From NCBI RefSeq assembly GCF_008086045.1, contig NZ_VSEY01000009.1, positions 248,001 to 312,000 on the forward strand: a stretch of 64,000 bases of DNA, written 5' to 3'. Position numbers and translations under genes: made by a program. The notes beneath the pieces were generated by a model. The model did no database searches. It was not told where the DNA came from and saw only the letters and a program-made list of their open reading frames with translations. Positions 25,341-33,744 of the stretch are shown piece by piece. Position 1 is the stretch's first letter. The number at the start of each line of letters is the position of its first letter. Source of the stretch: Nonomuraea sp. PA05 (lineage in GTDB: Bacteria > Actinomycetota > Actinomycetes > Streptosporangiales > Streptosporangiaceae).

Positions 25341-26395
25341 GTGGCCGGCACCCCGACCTTCATGCCCTCGGCCAGCCCCTGGCCCTCGACCTCGACCAGG
25401 CCGCCGCCGAACGACCCCGTCTCCACGGCGACGATCCGTGAGCCGCCGCCCTCGACGACCTCGACGCCGTAGCCGCCCTCGCGCAGCGCGAGCAGCGCCT
25501 CCACCGGCACGGCCAGCACGTTCTCGTGCCGCTCGCTCTGCATCTCGACCTCGACCGGCGCCTGGTCCAGCTTGCTCCTGGGCGGCTTGGCCAGGGTGAT
25601 GTCCACGTCGATGGTGGTGCTGGTGTCCTGCTCGTCGCCGGAGCTCTCGGCGACCGTGCCGACGGAGGTGATCGTGCCCTTGGCGTGCTCGCCGCCGGGC
25701 AGCGTCACGGTGACCGCCGCCCCCTTGCGCGCCAGCGCCTGATCGCCGGTGTCCAGGTCCACGTGCACGAGCCGGCGCATGCCGCTGACGGTGAGCGCCT
25801 GCGTTCCCGGCGCGCTCCTGGCGCCGACCTCGGCCTTGACGCCGGTCACACGAACGGCGGCGGGCTGGAAGACGACCTGGGACGCGTCCACCCGCCCGCT
25901 CTCCGCCAGCCCGCGGTCGTCCTGCCACTCCTCGACGGCCTGCGCGGTGGCGTGGCTGAAGTGGTCGTCCACGGTCAGGTGGTCGCCGTAGCCGAGCGCC
26001 TTGAGGTTGCGTTCGAGCTGCTCGACGTCGGGGCCGTCGGACACGCCCTGCTCCAGGGTCCGGTACAGCGGCAGCCCGCCGTACATGAGCACCAGCGGCT
26101 TCCTGTCCACCTTCAGCAGCGGGCGGCCCCGGCGGATCACCGCGCCCTGGGCGGGCGTCCAGGTGACGGTGCCGGTGGCGCCCGAGGCGATCTGCCGCTC
26201 CCCCGCGTACGTCAGCGAGCCGGCCACCGTCTTGGTCTCCACCAGGTCCTGCCTGGTGACGTCGGCGGTGGCGGGGACCGGCGACCTGGGCGGCGCGGCG
26301 GCGCCGGTGCCGCCGTCGTTCAGCGCGGCGACCGCCGTCCACGTGGCGGCCACGGCCAGGACGGTGCCGCCGCCGAGCAGGAGCCCCTTCCTCAT
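25337..26395 (-). CDS. HlyD-family membrane fusion protein with peptidoglycan-binding domain
   Basis: A 352-residue periplasmic/cell-wall adaptor. An N-terminal signal anchor (GLLLGGGTVLAVAATWTAVAAL) is followed by a lipoyl/barrel half, then a PGB_1 peptidoglycan-binding insert (about 120-160, LERNLKALGYGD..DDHFSHAT..AVEEWQ), and the second barrel with AVPVEALLALREGGYGVEVV. The peptidoglycan-binding insert is a common actinobacterial variation. ATG 26395 follows AAGGAG. It overlaps both neighbours by four bases and connects the ABC permease to the lipoprotein or exported substrate. Confidence 0.88.
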   Translation of the reverse strand: MRKGLLLGGGTVLAVAATWTAVAALNDGGTGAAAPPRSPVPATADVTRQDLVETKTVAGSLTYAGERQIASGATGTVTWTPAQGAVIRRGRPLLKVDRKPLVLMYGGLPLYRTLEQGVSDGPDVEQLERNLKALGYGDHLTVDDHFSHATAQAVEEWQDDRGLAESGRVDASQVVFQPAAVRVTGVKAEVGARSAPGTQALTVSGMRRLVHVDLDTGDQALARKGAAVTVTLPGGEHAKGTITSVGTVAESSGDEQDTSTTIDVDITLAKPPRSKLDQAPVEVEMQSERHENVLAVPVEALLALREGGYGVEVVEGGGSRIVAVETGSFGGGLVEVEGQGLAEGMKVGVPAT

Positions 26396-26910
26396 GGGGT
26401 CTCCTTCTTGGGACGGCCGGGGGCGAACTCCTGGCAGGCCTTCTGCGCGGCTTCCATCTTCTGCTTCGGCACGCCCCTGAAGTCCAGCCGGAGCGGCTGG
26501 CCGGGTTTCGGGTCGGCCATGTCGATGCCCTGGTCGCGCATGCACTGCGCGAACTTGACCATCTGGTCGTACCCGGCCGCGTCCTGGCCTTCGCCCTCGG
26601 GGACGGCGGCGTCCATGATGGGCTGGCACGCCTGGTGCGCCTCCTCGACCTTCTTCTGGTCCGCCCCCTTGGGGATCTTGAGCTGGATGCGGCCCTCCTT
26701 GGGGTCGGGCATGTCGACCCCGTGCTCGCGCATGCACTGCGCGAACCTCAGCGCCGCCTCGTCCGGGTCGATCGACGCCGACGGGCTGGCGGCGGGCTTG
26801 GCGGAGGCCGTTCCGCCGCCCGCGCTGACCACGCCGTCGTCCTGCGCCGCCGGGGCTCCGCACCCGGCCAGCGCCAGCGCGGCCGCGCCCAGCAGTAGCC
26901 GTACCTTCAT
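26392..26910 (-). CDS. secreted lipoprotein with two internal repeats
   Basis: A 172-residue predicted lipoprotein. The signal peptide ends in the lipobox LAGC (Cys17). Two repeats of about 55 residues each carry FAQCMR(E/D)(H/Q)G(V/I)DM(P/A)DP near the front and a second cysteine (ACQ) about 40 residues later, suggesting one disulfide per repeat. The family is frequent beside actinobacterial MacB-like operons, but I know no defined activity. It is the first gene of the export operon and divergent from the two-component system, which probably controls it. Confidence 0.85.
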   Translation of the reverse strand: MKVRLLLGAAALALAGCGAPAAQDDGVVSAGGGTASAKPAASPSASIDPDEAALRFAQCMREHGVDMPDPKEGRIQLKIPKGADQKKVEEAHQACQPIMDAAVPEGEGQDAAGYDQMVKFAQCMRDQGIDMADPKPGQPLRLDFRGVPKQKMEAAQKACQEFAPGRPKKETP

Positions 26911-26966
26911 GGCTCTCGCTCCTTCTGTCCGAGGTGCGGCCCACTTCAGACCATGGGGTGCTAGAA

Positions 26967-26986
26967 GCGGATAAGCCCTTATCCGC
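26967..26986. promoter_or_regulatory. palindromic operator between the export operon and its response regulator
   Basis: GCGGATAAG (26967-26975), two bases, CTTATCCGC (26978-26986): a perfect dyad midway between divergent starts (26910 and 27018), with another CGGATCCG at about 26996-27003. It is a likely binding site for the OmpR-type regulator encoded at 27018. Confidence 0.6.
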
Positions 26987-27017
26987 GGCTAACACCGGAT
27001 CCGCCACTCTCGGGGGC

Positions 27018-27671
27018 ATGCGAGTGCTGGTCGTCGAGGACGAAGAGCGGTTGGCGGACGCGGTCGCGCACGGGCTGAGGCTGCACGCGATCGCCGTGGA
27101 CGTCGCCTACGACGGGCAGGAGGCGCTGGAGATGGCGTCGTACGTGGACTACGACGTCGTGGTGCTGGACCGCGACCTGCCGGGCGTGCACGGCGACGAC
27201 GTGTGCCGGCGGCTGCGCGCGGGCGGCGAGGGCAGGCGGGTGCTCATGCTGACCGCCGCGGGCCAGCTCCGCGACAAGGTGGACGGGCTGGCGCTGGGCG
27301 CGGACGACTACCTGGTCAAGCCGTTCGCGTTCGCGGAGCTGGTGGCGCGGGTCAGGGCGCTGGCCCGGCGGTCCGCGCGCGCGGCGGCGCCCCTGCTCGA
27401 ACGGGGCGGCATCGCCCTCGACCCGGCCCGCCGCACCGTCGCCAGGGACGGGCGTCCTGTCTCGCTCAACCGCAAGGAGTTCGACGTGCTGCGGGTGCTG
27501 CTCAGCGCGGACGGCGCGCTGGTCACCTCCGGCGAGCTGCGCAGGAGCGTGTGGGACGAGCACGCCGAGCCCGGCACGGGCGCGTTACGCGTCACGATCA
27601 CCTCGCTGCGCAAGAAGCTCGGCCTGCCCGCGGCGATCATGAACGTGCCAGGCAAGGGATACCGGCTTTGA
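27018..27671 (+). CDS. OmpR/PhoB-family response regulator
   Basis: A 217-residue regulator: receiver domain (1-115) with acidic pair E7-D8, phospho-acceptor D51 in VVVLDRDLPG, and K in LVKPF; C-terminal winged helix (about 125-217) ending in VPGKGYRL. ATG 27018 is the natural start of the receiver fold. The stop overlaps a TTG of the kinase frame. It should receive phosphate from the kinase at 27710 and bind the dyad at 26967-26986 to control the export operon. Confidence 0.93.
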   Translation: MRVLVVEDEERLADAVAHGLRLHAIAVDVAYDGQEALEMASYVDYDVVVLDRDLPGVHGDDVCRRLRAGGEGRRVLMLTAAGQLRDKVDGLALGADDYLVKPFAFAELVARVRALARRSARAAAPLLERGGIALDPARRTVARDGRPVSLNRKEFDVLRVLLSADGALVTSGELRRSVWDEHAEPGTGALRVTITSLRKKLGLPAAIMNVPGKGYRL

Positions 27672-27709
27672 CCGCCGCCCCGTCGCGGACGCGGCCCTGG
27701 CGGAGCGGC

Positions 27710-28885
27710 ATGCGGCCCTGGTGGAGCAGCAGGCGGCTGCGGCTCCGGCTGACCGTGCTCTACGGCGGGCTCTTCTTCGCCGCGGGCTCGATCCTGCTCG
27801 GGCTCACCTACCTGATCACCGCGCGCGCCCTGGAACAGCAGTTCGTCACCGGGCCCGTGAAGATCACCGCCGGGGCGGCGCCCGGCCCGGTGCCCATGCC
27901 GCACCAGATCAGCGGCGACGTCAGCGGCGACGTGGTCTTCCGCCGCGAGATCCAGACCCGGGCCGACGGCGTGCTCAACGAGGTGCTGACCTGGTCGCTG
28001 CTGGTGCTGATCCTGGTCGGGATCATCGCGCTGCTGCTCGGGTACGTGCTCGCCGACCGGGCGCTGCGCCCGCTGGACCGGGTGACGGAGACGGCGCAGC
28101 GGCTGTCGGAGAGCACGCTGCACGAGCGGATCGGGCTGCGCGGCCCGGCCGACGAGGTCAAGCGGCTGGCCGACACGTTCGACGCGATGCTCGACCGGCT
28201 GCGCCGGGTGTTCGACGCGCAGCGCCGCTTCATCGCCAACGCCTCCCACGAGCTGCGCACGCCGCTGGCCGTCAACCGTACGGTGCTGGAGGTGTCGCTG
28301 GAGGAGCCGGCGGCGTCGGCGGACCTCAAGGCGCTGGCCAGGGCGCTGCTGGGCACCAACGCCCGTTACGAGCGGCTGATCGAGGGGCTGCTGCTGCTCG
28401 CGCAGTCCGAGCAGGAGCTCACCGTGCGCAAGCCGGTGGACGTGGAGCAGGTCGCGCGCACCGTGCTGGAGCAGCTCGACCCGGGCTCGCGCAAGCGGCC
28501 CGTCACCCTGCACCAGGACCTGCGGCCCGCGCTGGTGCGGGGCGATCCGCTGTTCCTGGAGCGGTGCGTGTTCAACCTGCTGGAGAACGCGATCAAGTAC
28601 AACGTGCGTGGCGGGCACATCTGGCTCACCGTGGCGGGGGAGCCTTCCGGCGCGTCGGTCGTGGTGGAGAACACCGGGCCGCTGGTGCCCGCGTACGAGG
28701 TGGAGGATCTGTTCGAGCCGTTCAGCCGGTTGCAGGGCGACCGCGTGCGTTCGGCGCGCGGGGCGGGGCTGGGGTTGTCGATCGTGCGGGCCATCGTGGC
28801 GGCGCACGGCGGGAGCGTGACGGCGCTGGCGCGGCCCGAGGGCGGGCTACGGGTGGAGGTCCGGCTGCCGCGTACGGCGGCGTAG
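27710..28885 (+). CDS. two-component sensor histidine kinase
   Basis: A 391-residue membrane kinase. Two transmembrane helices (LTVLYGGLFFAAGSILLGL and LLVLILVGIIALLLGYVLA) enclose a short extracytoplasmic loop of about 70 residues. HAMP follows (LADRALRPLDRVT), then DHp with FIANASHELRTPLA and the ATPase with NLLENAIKYN and GAGLGLSIVRAI. ATG 27710 has GGAG nearby; a TTG at 27668 overlapping the regulator stop (TTGA) would add 14 residues. The partner is the preceding response regulator. The small sensor loop suggests cell-envelope signals. Confidence 0.92.
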   Translation: MRPWWSSRRLRLRLTVLYGGLFFAAGSILLGLTYLITARALEQQFVTGPVKITAGAAPGPVPMPHQISGDVSGDVVFRREIQTRADGVLNEVLTWSLLVLILVGIIALLLGYVLADRALRPLDRVTETAQRLSESTLHERIGLRGPADEVKRLADTFDAMLDRLRRVFDAQRRFIANASHELRTPLAVNRTVLEVSLEEPAASADLKALARALLGTNARYERLIEGLLLLAQSEQELTVRKPVDVEQVARTVLEQLDPGSRKRPVTLHQDLRPALVRGDPLFLERCVFNLLENAIKYNVRGGHIWLTVAGEPSGASVVVENTGPLVPAYEVEDLFEPFSRLQGDRVRSARGAGLGLSIVRAIVAAHGGSVTALARPEGGLRVEVRLPRTAA

Positions 28886-28920
28886 GCCGCGAGGTCCGGT
28901 TGCCGCGTACGGCGGCGTGA
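28856..28920. repeat. direct duplication of the kinase 3' end
   Basis: The last 30 bases of the kinase gene (28856-28885, EVRLPRTAA-stop) are repeated at 28891-28920 with two substitutions, the second copy ending in TGA. Period 35 bases. It sits in the gap before the NUDIX gene. Confidence 0.9.
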
Positions 28921-28932
28921 GATCCTGGAGGG

Positions 28933-29529
28933 ATGCTGACGCCGATCGACACGCTGCGCGAGCAGGTCACCGCCCGGCTGGCCGCCTTCGAGCGCAGGCA
29001 GGTCCCGCCGGCGGGCGGGGTGCGCAGGGCCGGCGTCACCGTGTGCGTGCTGGAGGACGCCGCGGGCGGCCCGTACGTCGTGGTGATCAGGCGGGCCGCC
29101 CGGGGCCGCAACCCTGGCCAGTGGGCGCTGCCCGGCGGCCGGGCCGACGACGGGGAGCGGCCGGAGCAGGCGGCGCTGCGCGAGCTGGCCGAGGAGACCG
29201 GCATCACCGGGGTCGAGGTGGCCGGGCTGCTCGACGACTTCGTCACCGACTCGGGGTTCGTGATCACGCCGGTGGTGGCGTTCGGCGGCCGTCAGCAGCC
29301 GGTGCCCGACCCGCGCGAGGTGGCCTCCGTGCACGCGGTGCCGCTGGAGCGGTTCCTGGCGCCGGGGGTGCCGCGGTGGCGGGGCGAGCTGCTCCAGATG
29401 CCGCTGGGGCCGTCCATCGTGATCCACGCGCCGACGGGGGCAATCCTGTGGCAGTTCGCCGAGGTGGCGCTGCGGGGGCGGGAGCAACGCGTCTTCGACG
29501 TGGCACAACCGCACTGGACCAGGACCTAG
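28933..29529 (+). CDS. NUDIX hydrolase, CoA pyrophosphatase-like
   Basis: A 198-residue NUDIX protein. The box GX5EX7REUXEEXGU is complete (GGRADDGERPEQAALRELAE then ETGITG). The N-terminal region (RRAGVTVCVLED, VVVIRRAARGRNPGQWALPGG) resembles NudL-type CoA diphosphatases, but the UPF0035 signature is not clear, so the substrate could be another nucleoside diphosphate compound. Mg-dependent, cytoplasmic. It starts 47 bases after the kinase stop, so read-through from the two-component operon is possible. Confidence 0.88.
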   Translation: MLTPIDTLREQVTARLAAFERRQVPPAGGVRRAGVTVCVLEDAAGGPYVVVIRRAARGRNPGQWALPGGRADDGERPEQAALRELAEETGITGVEVAGLLDDFVTDSGFVITPVVAFGGRQQPVPDPREVASVHAVPLERFLAPGVPRWRGELLQMPLGPSIVIHAPTGAILWQFAEVALRGREQRVFDVAQPHWTRT

Positions 29530-29721
29530 ACCTGGGAACGGCGGCCCATGGGGAAGGGGCGATTACCTTCAGGGGCGGACGGTGTGCTTAACTCAAGATT
29601 GCCGATGTGGTTAGTGTCCCCCGGGCCGCAAATTACCGCCTTCACGGAATACCGTTCGGCTGGAGCCGTGTTGTGCACCTCGCCGAGGAGGCGACCGCCA
29701 CATCGGCCTAAAGCTTTTCCC

Positions 29722-29750
29722 AGGCGTCCCGCCGCACCGGCGGGGCGCCT
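29722..29750. terminator. 12-bp hairpin in the gap before plsC
   Basis: AGGCGTCCCGCC (29722-29733) pairs with GGCGGGGCGCCT (29739-29750), one G-T pair, loop of five. It probably ends the NUDIX transcript; the 266-base gap (29530-29795) shows no gene. Confidence 0.5.
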
Positions 29751-29795
29751 GATCTATGGTGGGGTGGCCGCCGGCCCGACGATCAGGAGAGCTCG

Positions 29796-30455
29796 TTGCT
29801 GTACGAAGTGGTCAAGTTCGCCGCCGCTCCGCTCGCCCACGCGATGTGCAGGCCGCACATCTCGGGCGCGGCCCACGTGCCGAGGAGCGGGCCCGCGATC
29901 CTGGCCGCCAACCACCTGTCGGTGCTCGACTCGTTCCTGCTGCCGGCGCTGCTGCCCAGGCACGTGACGTTCACCGCCAAGAACGAGTACTTCGACGGCA
30001 ACCCGGTCTCCGGCTTCTTCATGCGGCTGGGCGGCAGCCTGCCGATCGACCGGGAGAGCGCGCACGCCGCGCAGGCCATGCTCGACGACGCCGCCGCGCT
30101 GCTGGAGCGGGGCGAGCTGTTCGGCATCCACCCCGAGGGCACCCGCTCCCCCGACGGCCGCCTCTACCGGGGCAAGATCGGCGTGGCCTGGCTGGCGCTG
30201 AAGACCGGCGCCCCCGTGCTGCCGGTGGCGCTCAGCGGCACCGAGAAGGTCCTGCCGTACGGGGTGAAGGTGCCCAGGCCCGCGAAGATCGGCATCGCCA
30301 TCGGGGCGCCGATGCGGTTCGAGGGCGACCACGCGAACGCGCGTGACCGGCGGCGGGTCACCGACGAGATCATGGCGGCCATCCAGAAGCTGTCCGGCCA
30401 GGAGTACGTGCCGACCTACGCCACCAGTTACAAGGCTTCGAATGGAATGCCCTGA
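29796..30455 (+). CDS. plsC: 1-acyl-sn-glycerol-3-phosphate acyltransferase
   Basis: A 219-residue PlsC-family membrane-associated acyltransferase making phosphatidic acid from lysophosphatidate. The catalytic HX4D is NHLSVLD, followed by FTAKNEYF, the FMRLGGSLPIDR block and the substrate-binding EGTRSPDG. TTG 29796 is used, with AGGAG six bases upstream. Several PlsC-like proteins usually occur in actinomycetes, so this one may serve a specialised lipid. Confidence 0.88.
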   Translation: MLYEVVKFAAAPLAHAMCRPHISGAAHVPRSGPAILAANHLSVLDSFLLPALLPRHVTFTAKNEYFDGNPVSGFFMRLGGSLPIDRESAHAAQAMLDDAAALLERGELFGIHPEGTRSPDGRLYRGKIGVAWLALKTGAPVLPVALSGTEKVLPYGVKVPRPAKIGIAIGAPMRFEGDHANARDRRRVTDEIMAAIQKLSGQEYVPTYATSYKASNGMP

Positions 30456-30505
30456 ATCGGACGCTAGGCTCGGACACCTGTCGTCGAGATGCAGGGGGCT
30501 GATCA

Positions 30506-32107
30506 GTGGCGCGGGGTCGTACGATCGCGATCGTGTCCGGAGCCACCGTGCTCGTGGTGGGGGCCGCGGCCGGTGGGGCGTACTACGTACTGCACACCAG
30601 GGGCACGCCGGCGGAGACGGCGCAGCGCTTCGCGGCGGCCTGGCAGGCGGGTGACAAGGGCGCGATGACGGCCGAGCTGGCCACGCCGCAGCAGCTCACC
30701 GCCTACGACCAGCAGCGCACCGCGCTCGCCGTCGAGTCGACCGCCGTCAAGCTGGGCCGGGTCACCGAGGGTGACGGCCGCGCCAGCGTCCCCTACACCG
30801 CGACGCTCGGCCTGAAGAACATCGGCGAGTGGACCTACCAGGGCACGATCGACCTGGTGGTGGCCGACCGCACGTGGAAGGTCGACTGGAAGCCCGCCAC
30901 GCTGCACCCGTCGCTGACCGGCGGGGCCGCGTTCTCGCTCACCACCAAGTGGCCGCAGCGCGCCGAGATCACCGACGCCGACGGCGACCGCATCGACACC
31001 GGCACGGTCGGCGGCTCGGTGCAGCAGCTCGTCGGCTACCTCAGCAAGGCCACCAAGAAGGACGTCGCAACGCTGGGCTCCTCCTACAAGGTGGGGCAGG
31101 CCATCGGGTTCCACGGGCTGCAGAAGACGTTCCAGGAGCAACTCGCCGGCACCCCCGCGACCGAGATCAAGCTCGGCGACAAGACGCTGGAGACCATCGA
31201 GGGCACCGAGGGCAAGCCCATCCAGACCTCGCTCGACCCGCGGGCGCAGGCCGCCGCGGTGACCGCGGTCAAGGAGATGAAGAAGCCCACCTCCCTGGTC
31301 GCCATCAAGGCTTCGACGGGCGAGATCCTGGCCGTGGTGAACAACGTGGGCGGGTTCAACCGGGCGCTGGACGGCCGCTACCCGCCCGGCTCGACGTTCA
31401 AGGCGGTCACCGCCATCGGGCTGCTGGACGCCGGGGTCGCCCCGCAGGACACCGTGACCTGTCCGAAGAACGTCAACGTCGGCGGGCTGTCGATCCGCAA
31501 CTCCGACGAGGAGTCGTTCGGGTCGATCTCCTTCCTCGACTCCTTCGCCCACTCGTGCAACACGACGTTCGCGCCGCTGGCGAAGTCCAAGCTGGGCGCC
31601 GAGAAGCTGCTCGACGTGGCCGAGGAGGTGGGCTTCAACCAGCCGCTGAACATCGGGGTGCCGGCCACCAAGGCCAGCTTCCCCAAGGCCACCTCCGACG
31701 CGGAGCTGGCCGCCGAGTCGTTCGGCCAGGCCAGGATCACCGCCAGCCCGCTGTCCATCGCCTCGGTGGCCGCCGCCATCGCCGACGGCACGTGGCGGCC
31801 CCCGACGCTGGTACCGTCCATCAAGCAGAAGGCCAAGGAGCGCAAGCTGCCCGAGGAGGTCACCTCCGGGCTGCACACCATGATGTCGGCCGTGGTCACC
31901 AAGGGCACCGCCAAGTCGGCGGGGCTTCCGGCGGGCACGCACGGCAAGACCGGCACCGCCGAGTACGGCACGGGCGAGAAGCTGGACTCCCACGCCTGGT
32001 TCATGGGCTTCAAGGGCGACGTGGCGTTCGCCGTGGTCGTCGAGGGCGGGGGCGGCGGCGGCGCGGTGGCCGCGCCGGTCGCGGCCACGTTTCTCAAGAA
32101 CCTGTAG
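30506..32107 (+). CDS. penicillin-binding protein (transpeptidase) with MecA-like N-terminal domain
   Basis: A 533-residue cell-wall D,D-transpeptidase. An N-terminal membrane anchor (TIAIVSGATVLVVGAAAGGAYYV) precedes an NTF2/MecA-N-like domain (about 35-140), a dimerisation domain and the transpeptidase. Catalytic motifs: S296-T-F-K299, S350-C-N352 and K481-T-G-T. It has no transglycosylase domain (class B). GTG 30506 is preceded by GGGGG. The MecA-type N-terminus occurs in low-affinity PBPs, so a role in beta-lactam tolerance is possible. It is monocistronic here. Confidence 0.92.
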   Translation: MARGRTIAIVSGATVLVVGAAAGGAYYVLHTRGTPAETAQRFAAAWQAGDKGAMTAELATPQQLTAYDQQRTALAVESTAVKLGRVTEGDGRASVPYTATLGLKNIGEWTYQGTIDLVVADRTWKVDWKPATLHPSLTGGAAFSLTTKWPQRAEITDADGDRIDTGTVGGSVQQLVGYLSKATKKDVATLGSSYKVGQAIGFHGLQKTFQEQLAGTPATEIKLGDKTLETIEGTEGKPIQTSLDPRAQAAAVTAVKEMKKPTSLVAIKASTGEILAVVNNVGGFNRALDGRYPPGSTFKAVTAIGLLDAGVAPQDTVTCPKNVNVGGLSIRNSDEESFGSISFLDSFAHSCNTTFAPLAKSKLGAEKLLDVAEEVGFNQPLNIGVPATKASFPKATSDAELAAESFGQARITASPLSIASVAAAIADGTWRPPTLVPSIKQKAKERKLPEEVTSGLHTMMSAVVTKGTAKSAGLPAGTHGKTGTAEYGTGEKLDSHAWFMGFKGDVAFAVVVEGGGGGGAVAAPVAATFLKNL

Positions 32108-32344
32108 GGGGCTTCTCGCGGCGCTTGAGTCCCCAGCGGGTGGAAGGTGCGGGCCGCCAGCCTGAGTGACGGGCTCTACGGGGATCGCCGTGCCCCGGCT
32201 CGGCCCGGTGAGCATGCTGCCCTCGCGCGCCCGCACCCCGCCCGCACCCGCCCGCGGCGTCGGCTGCTGGGGTGTGCGCGATAGCGTGCGAGAGGAAGGA
32301 CCGGCGTCGGCCGGTGGAGCGAGGCACAGCGAGGGACGGCCCAC

Positions 32345-32815
32345 ATGAGCCGCGAGCACAACTACCAGACCGTCGTGACCTGGACCGGGAACAAGGGCAC
32401 CGGCACCAGCGGCTACCGGGACTTCGGCCGCGAGCACGAGCTGTCCGCCGAGGGGCCGCCGCTCATCCCGGCCAGCTCCGACCCCGCCTTCCGCGGCGAC
32501 CCGGCCCGCTGGAACCCCGAGCAGCTCCTGGTCGGTTCCCTGTCGCAGTGCCACATGCTGTGGTACCTGCACAAGTGCGCGATGGCGGGCGTCGTCGTCA
32601 CCGAGTACACCGACACCGCGACCGGCACCATGGCCGAGACGGCGGACGGCGGCCACTTCACCGAGGTGGTGCTGCACCCGGCGGTCACCGTCGCCGCCCA
32701 GGAAATGGCAGAGACGGCGCTCGCCCTGCATGCCGACGCGCACAAGTCGTGCTTCATCGCCGCCTCGGTCAACTTCCCCGTCCGGCACGAACCGACCGTC
32801 CGCGTGGCCGGCTGA
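32345..32815 (+). CDS. OsmC/Ohr-family peroxiredoxin
   Basis: A 156-residue OsmC-family thiol peroxidase. The two conserved cysteines are C69 (LSQCHMLWYL) and C136 (HKSCFIA), which form the redox pair that reduces organic peroxides using lipoylated or thiol partners. Length is usual for the family (about 140-155). ATG 32345 comes after a 237-base gap without recognised features. No OhrR-like regulator is adjacent. Confidence 0.88.
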   Translation: MSREHNYQTVVTWTGNKGTGTSGYRDFGREHELSAEGPPLIPASSDPAFRGDPARWNPEQLLVGSLSQCHMLWYLHKCAMAGVVVTEYTDTATGTMAETADGGHFTEVVLHPAVTVAAQEMAETALALHADAHKSCFIAASVNFPVRHEPTVRVAG

Positions 32816-32936
32816 CCCGGCCGGAAGAGCCGCCCGGCCGGAAGAGCCCGCCCGGCCGGGACAGGCGGCGCGGCCGCGACAGGCGGCGCGAGACAGGCGG
32901 CGGGCCGGGACGGGTGGCGGGCCGGGTCAGCCTGCC
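32816..32936. repeat. degenerate 17-18-bp GC-rich repeats between convergent genes
   Basis: About six imperfect copies, first of ggccggaagagccgccc, then of ggccgggacaggcggcgc, fill the gap between the OsmC stop and the TetR stop at 32927. The sequence could also fold into hairpins and act as a bidirectional terminator. Confidence 0.7.
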
Positions 32937-33652
32937 GTGGCCGGGGCTTCGTAGTCGAGACCGAGCTTGGGCGCGATCTCGCGCAGGCACTCCTCGAACA
33001 CCGGCTCCATGTCCGAGTAGACGAAGTCGAGCTGGTTCAGCACCTCCATGCAGAGCAGGCCGTACAGCCTGATCCAGCACGACATGAACACGTGGACCGC
33101 CTCCACGGGCAGCCCCATCCCGCCGGCGGACGCGTACGCCCGTAGTTGCTCCCCGACCGACGGGTCCAGCTCCTCGGGGGCGGGCACCGGGAAGCGGCGG
33201 CTTCGCCACAGCTCGGCGACCTCCTCCAGGAAGACCTGTTCGAAGTCGCGCCCGGCCAGCTCGCGCGGCGAGTCGGGCCGCCGCTCGGCCGTGATCGGGC
33301 TGGCGAACACCCAGCCGAACTCCGCCCGGTGTGTGACGGCCCAGCGCCGCATCGCCCGGCAGGCCGCCAGCAGCCGCCGCGCGTGCTCGCCCGGCGGGCA
33401 GGCGTCGCGGGCGGTCTCCATCGCCTCGGTCAGCTCGCGGAAGAAGTCGGCCGTCACCGCGCCGACCAGCTCGTCGTGCCCGGCGAAGTAGTGGTATAGG
33501 GCCGGGCCGCTCATGCCCATCTCCCTGGCCACCGCGTTGATGGTGACGGCCTGCGAGCCCTGCTCGATCAGCAGCCTGCGGGCCGCCGCCCGGATCTCCG
33601 CCAGCGTCGCCTGCCGTACTCGTTCGCGTCTGCTGACGCCCTGCGCGGTCAC
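32927..33652 (-). CDS. TetR-family regulator with WHG-type C-terminal domain
   Basis: A 241-residue regulator. The helix-turn-helix (INAVAREMGMSGPALYHYF, about 39-57) is followed by a long ligand domain with HVFMSCWIRLYGLLCMEVL, typical of the TetR_C_33/WHG group. The start at 33652 is a GTG. It is divergent from the siderophore-interacting protein gene, and a palindrome at 33700-33720 lies in their 92-base promoter region, so it likely represses that gene and itself. Confidence 0.85.
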   Translation of the reverse strand: MTAQGVSRRERVRQATLAEIRAAARRLLIEQGSQAVTINAVAREMGMSGPALYHYFAGHDELVGAVTADFFRELTEAMETARDACPPGEHARRLLAACRAMRRWAVTHRAEFGWVFASPITAERRPDSPRELAGRDFEQVFLEEVAELWRSRRFPVPAPEELDPSVGEQLRAYASAGGMGLPVEAVHVFMSCWIRLYGLLCMEVLNQLDFVYSDMEPVFEECLREIAPKLGLDYEAPATAG

Positions 33653-33699
33653 CCGCTCACCCGCCCTTCGGTTCCGTTGACATCCTAGGGCATCTATGT

Positions 33700-33720
33700 T
33701 TCCTTAATGCCTCTAAGGAA
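33700..33720. promoter_or_regulatory. TetR operator before the siderophore reductase
   Basis: TTCCTTA (33700-33706) and TAAGGAA (33714-33720) form a dyad with a seven-base centre; a further CCTAAGG occurs at about 33733. TTGACA at 33677 may be the -35 box of the rightward promoter. Confidence 0.6.
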
Positions 33721-33744
33721 TTTTACCCTCCCTAAGGAGCCGTC

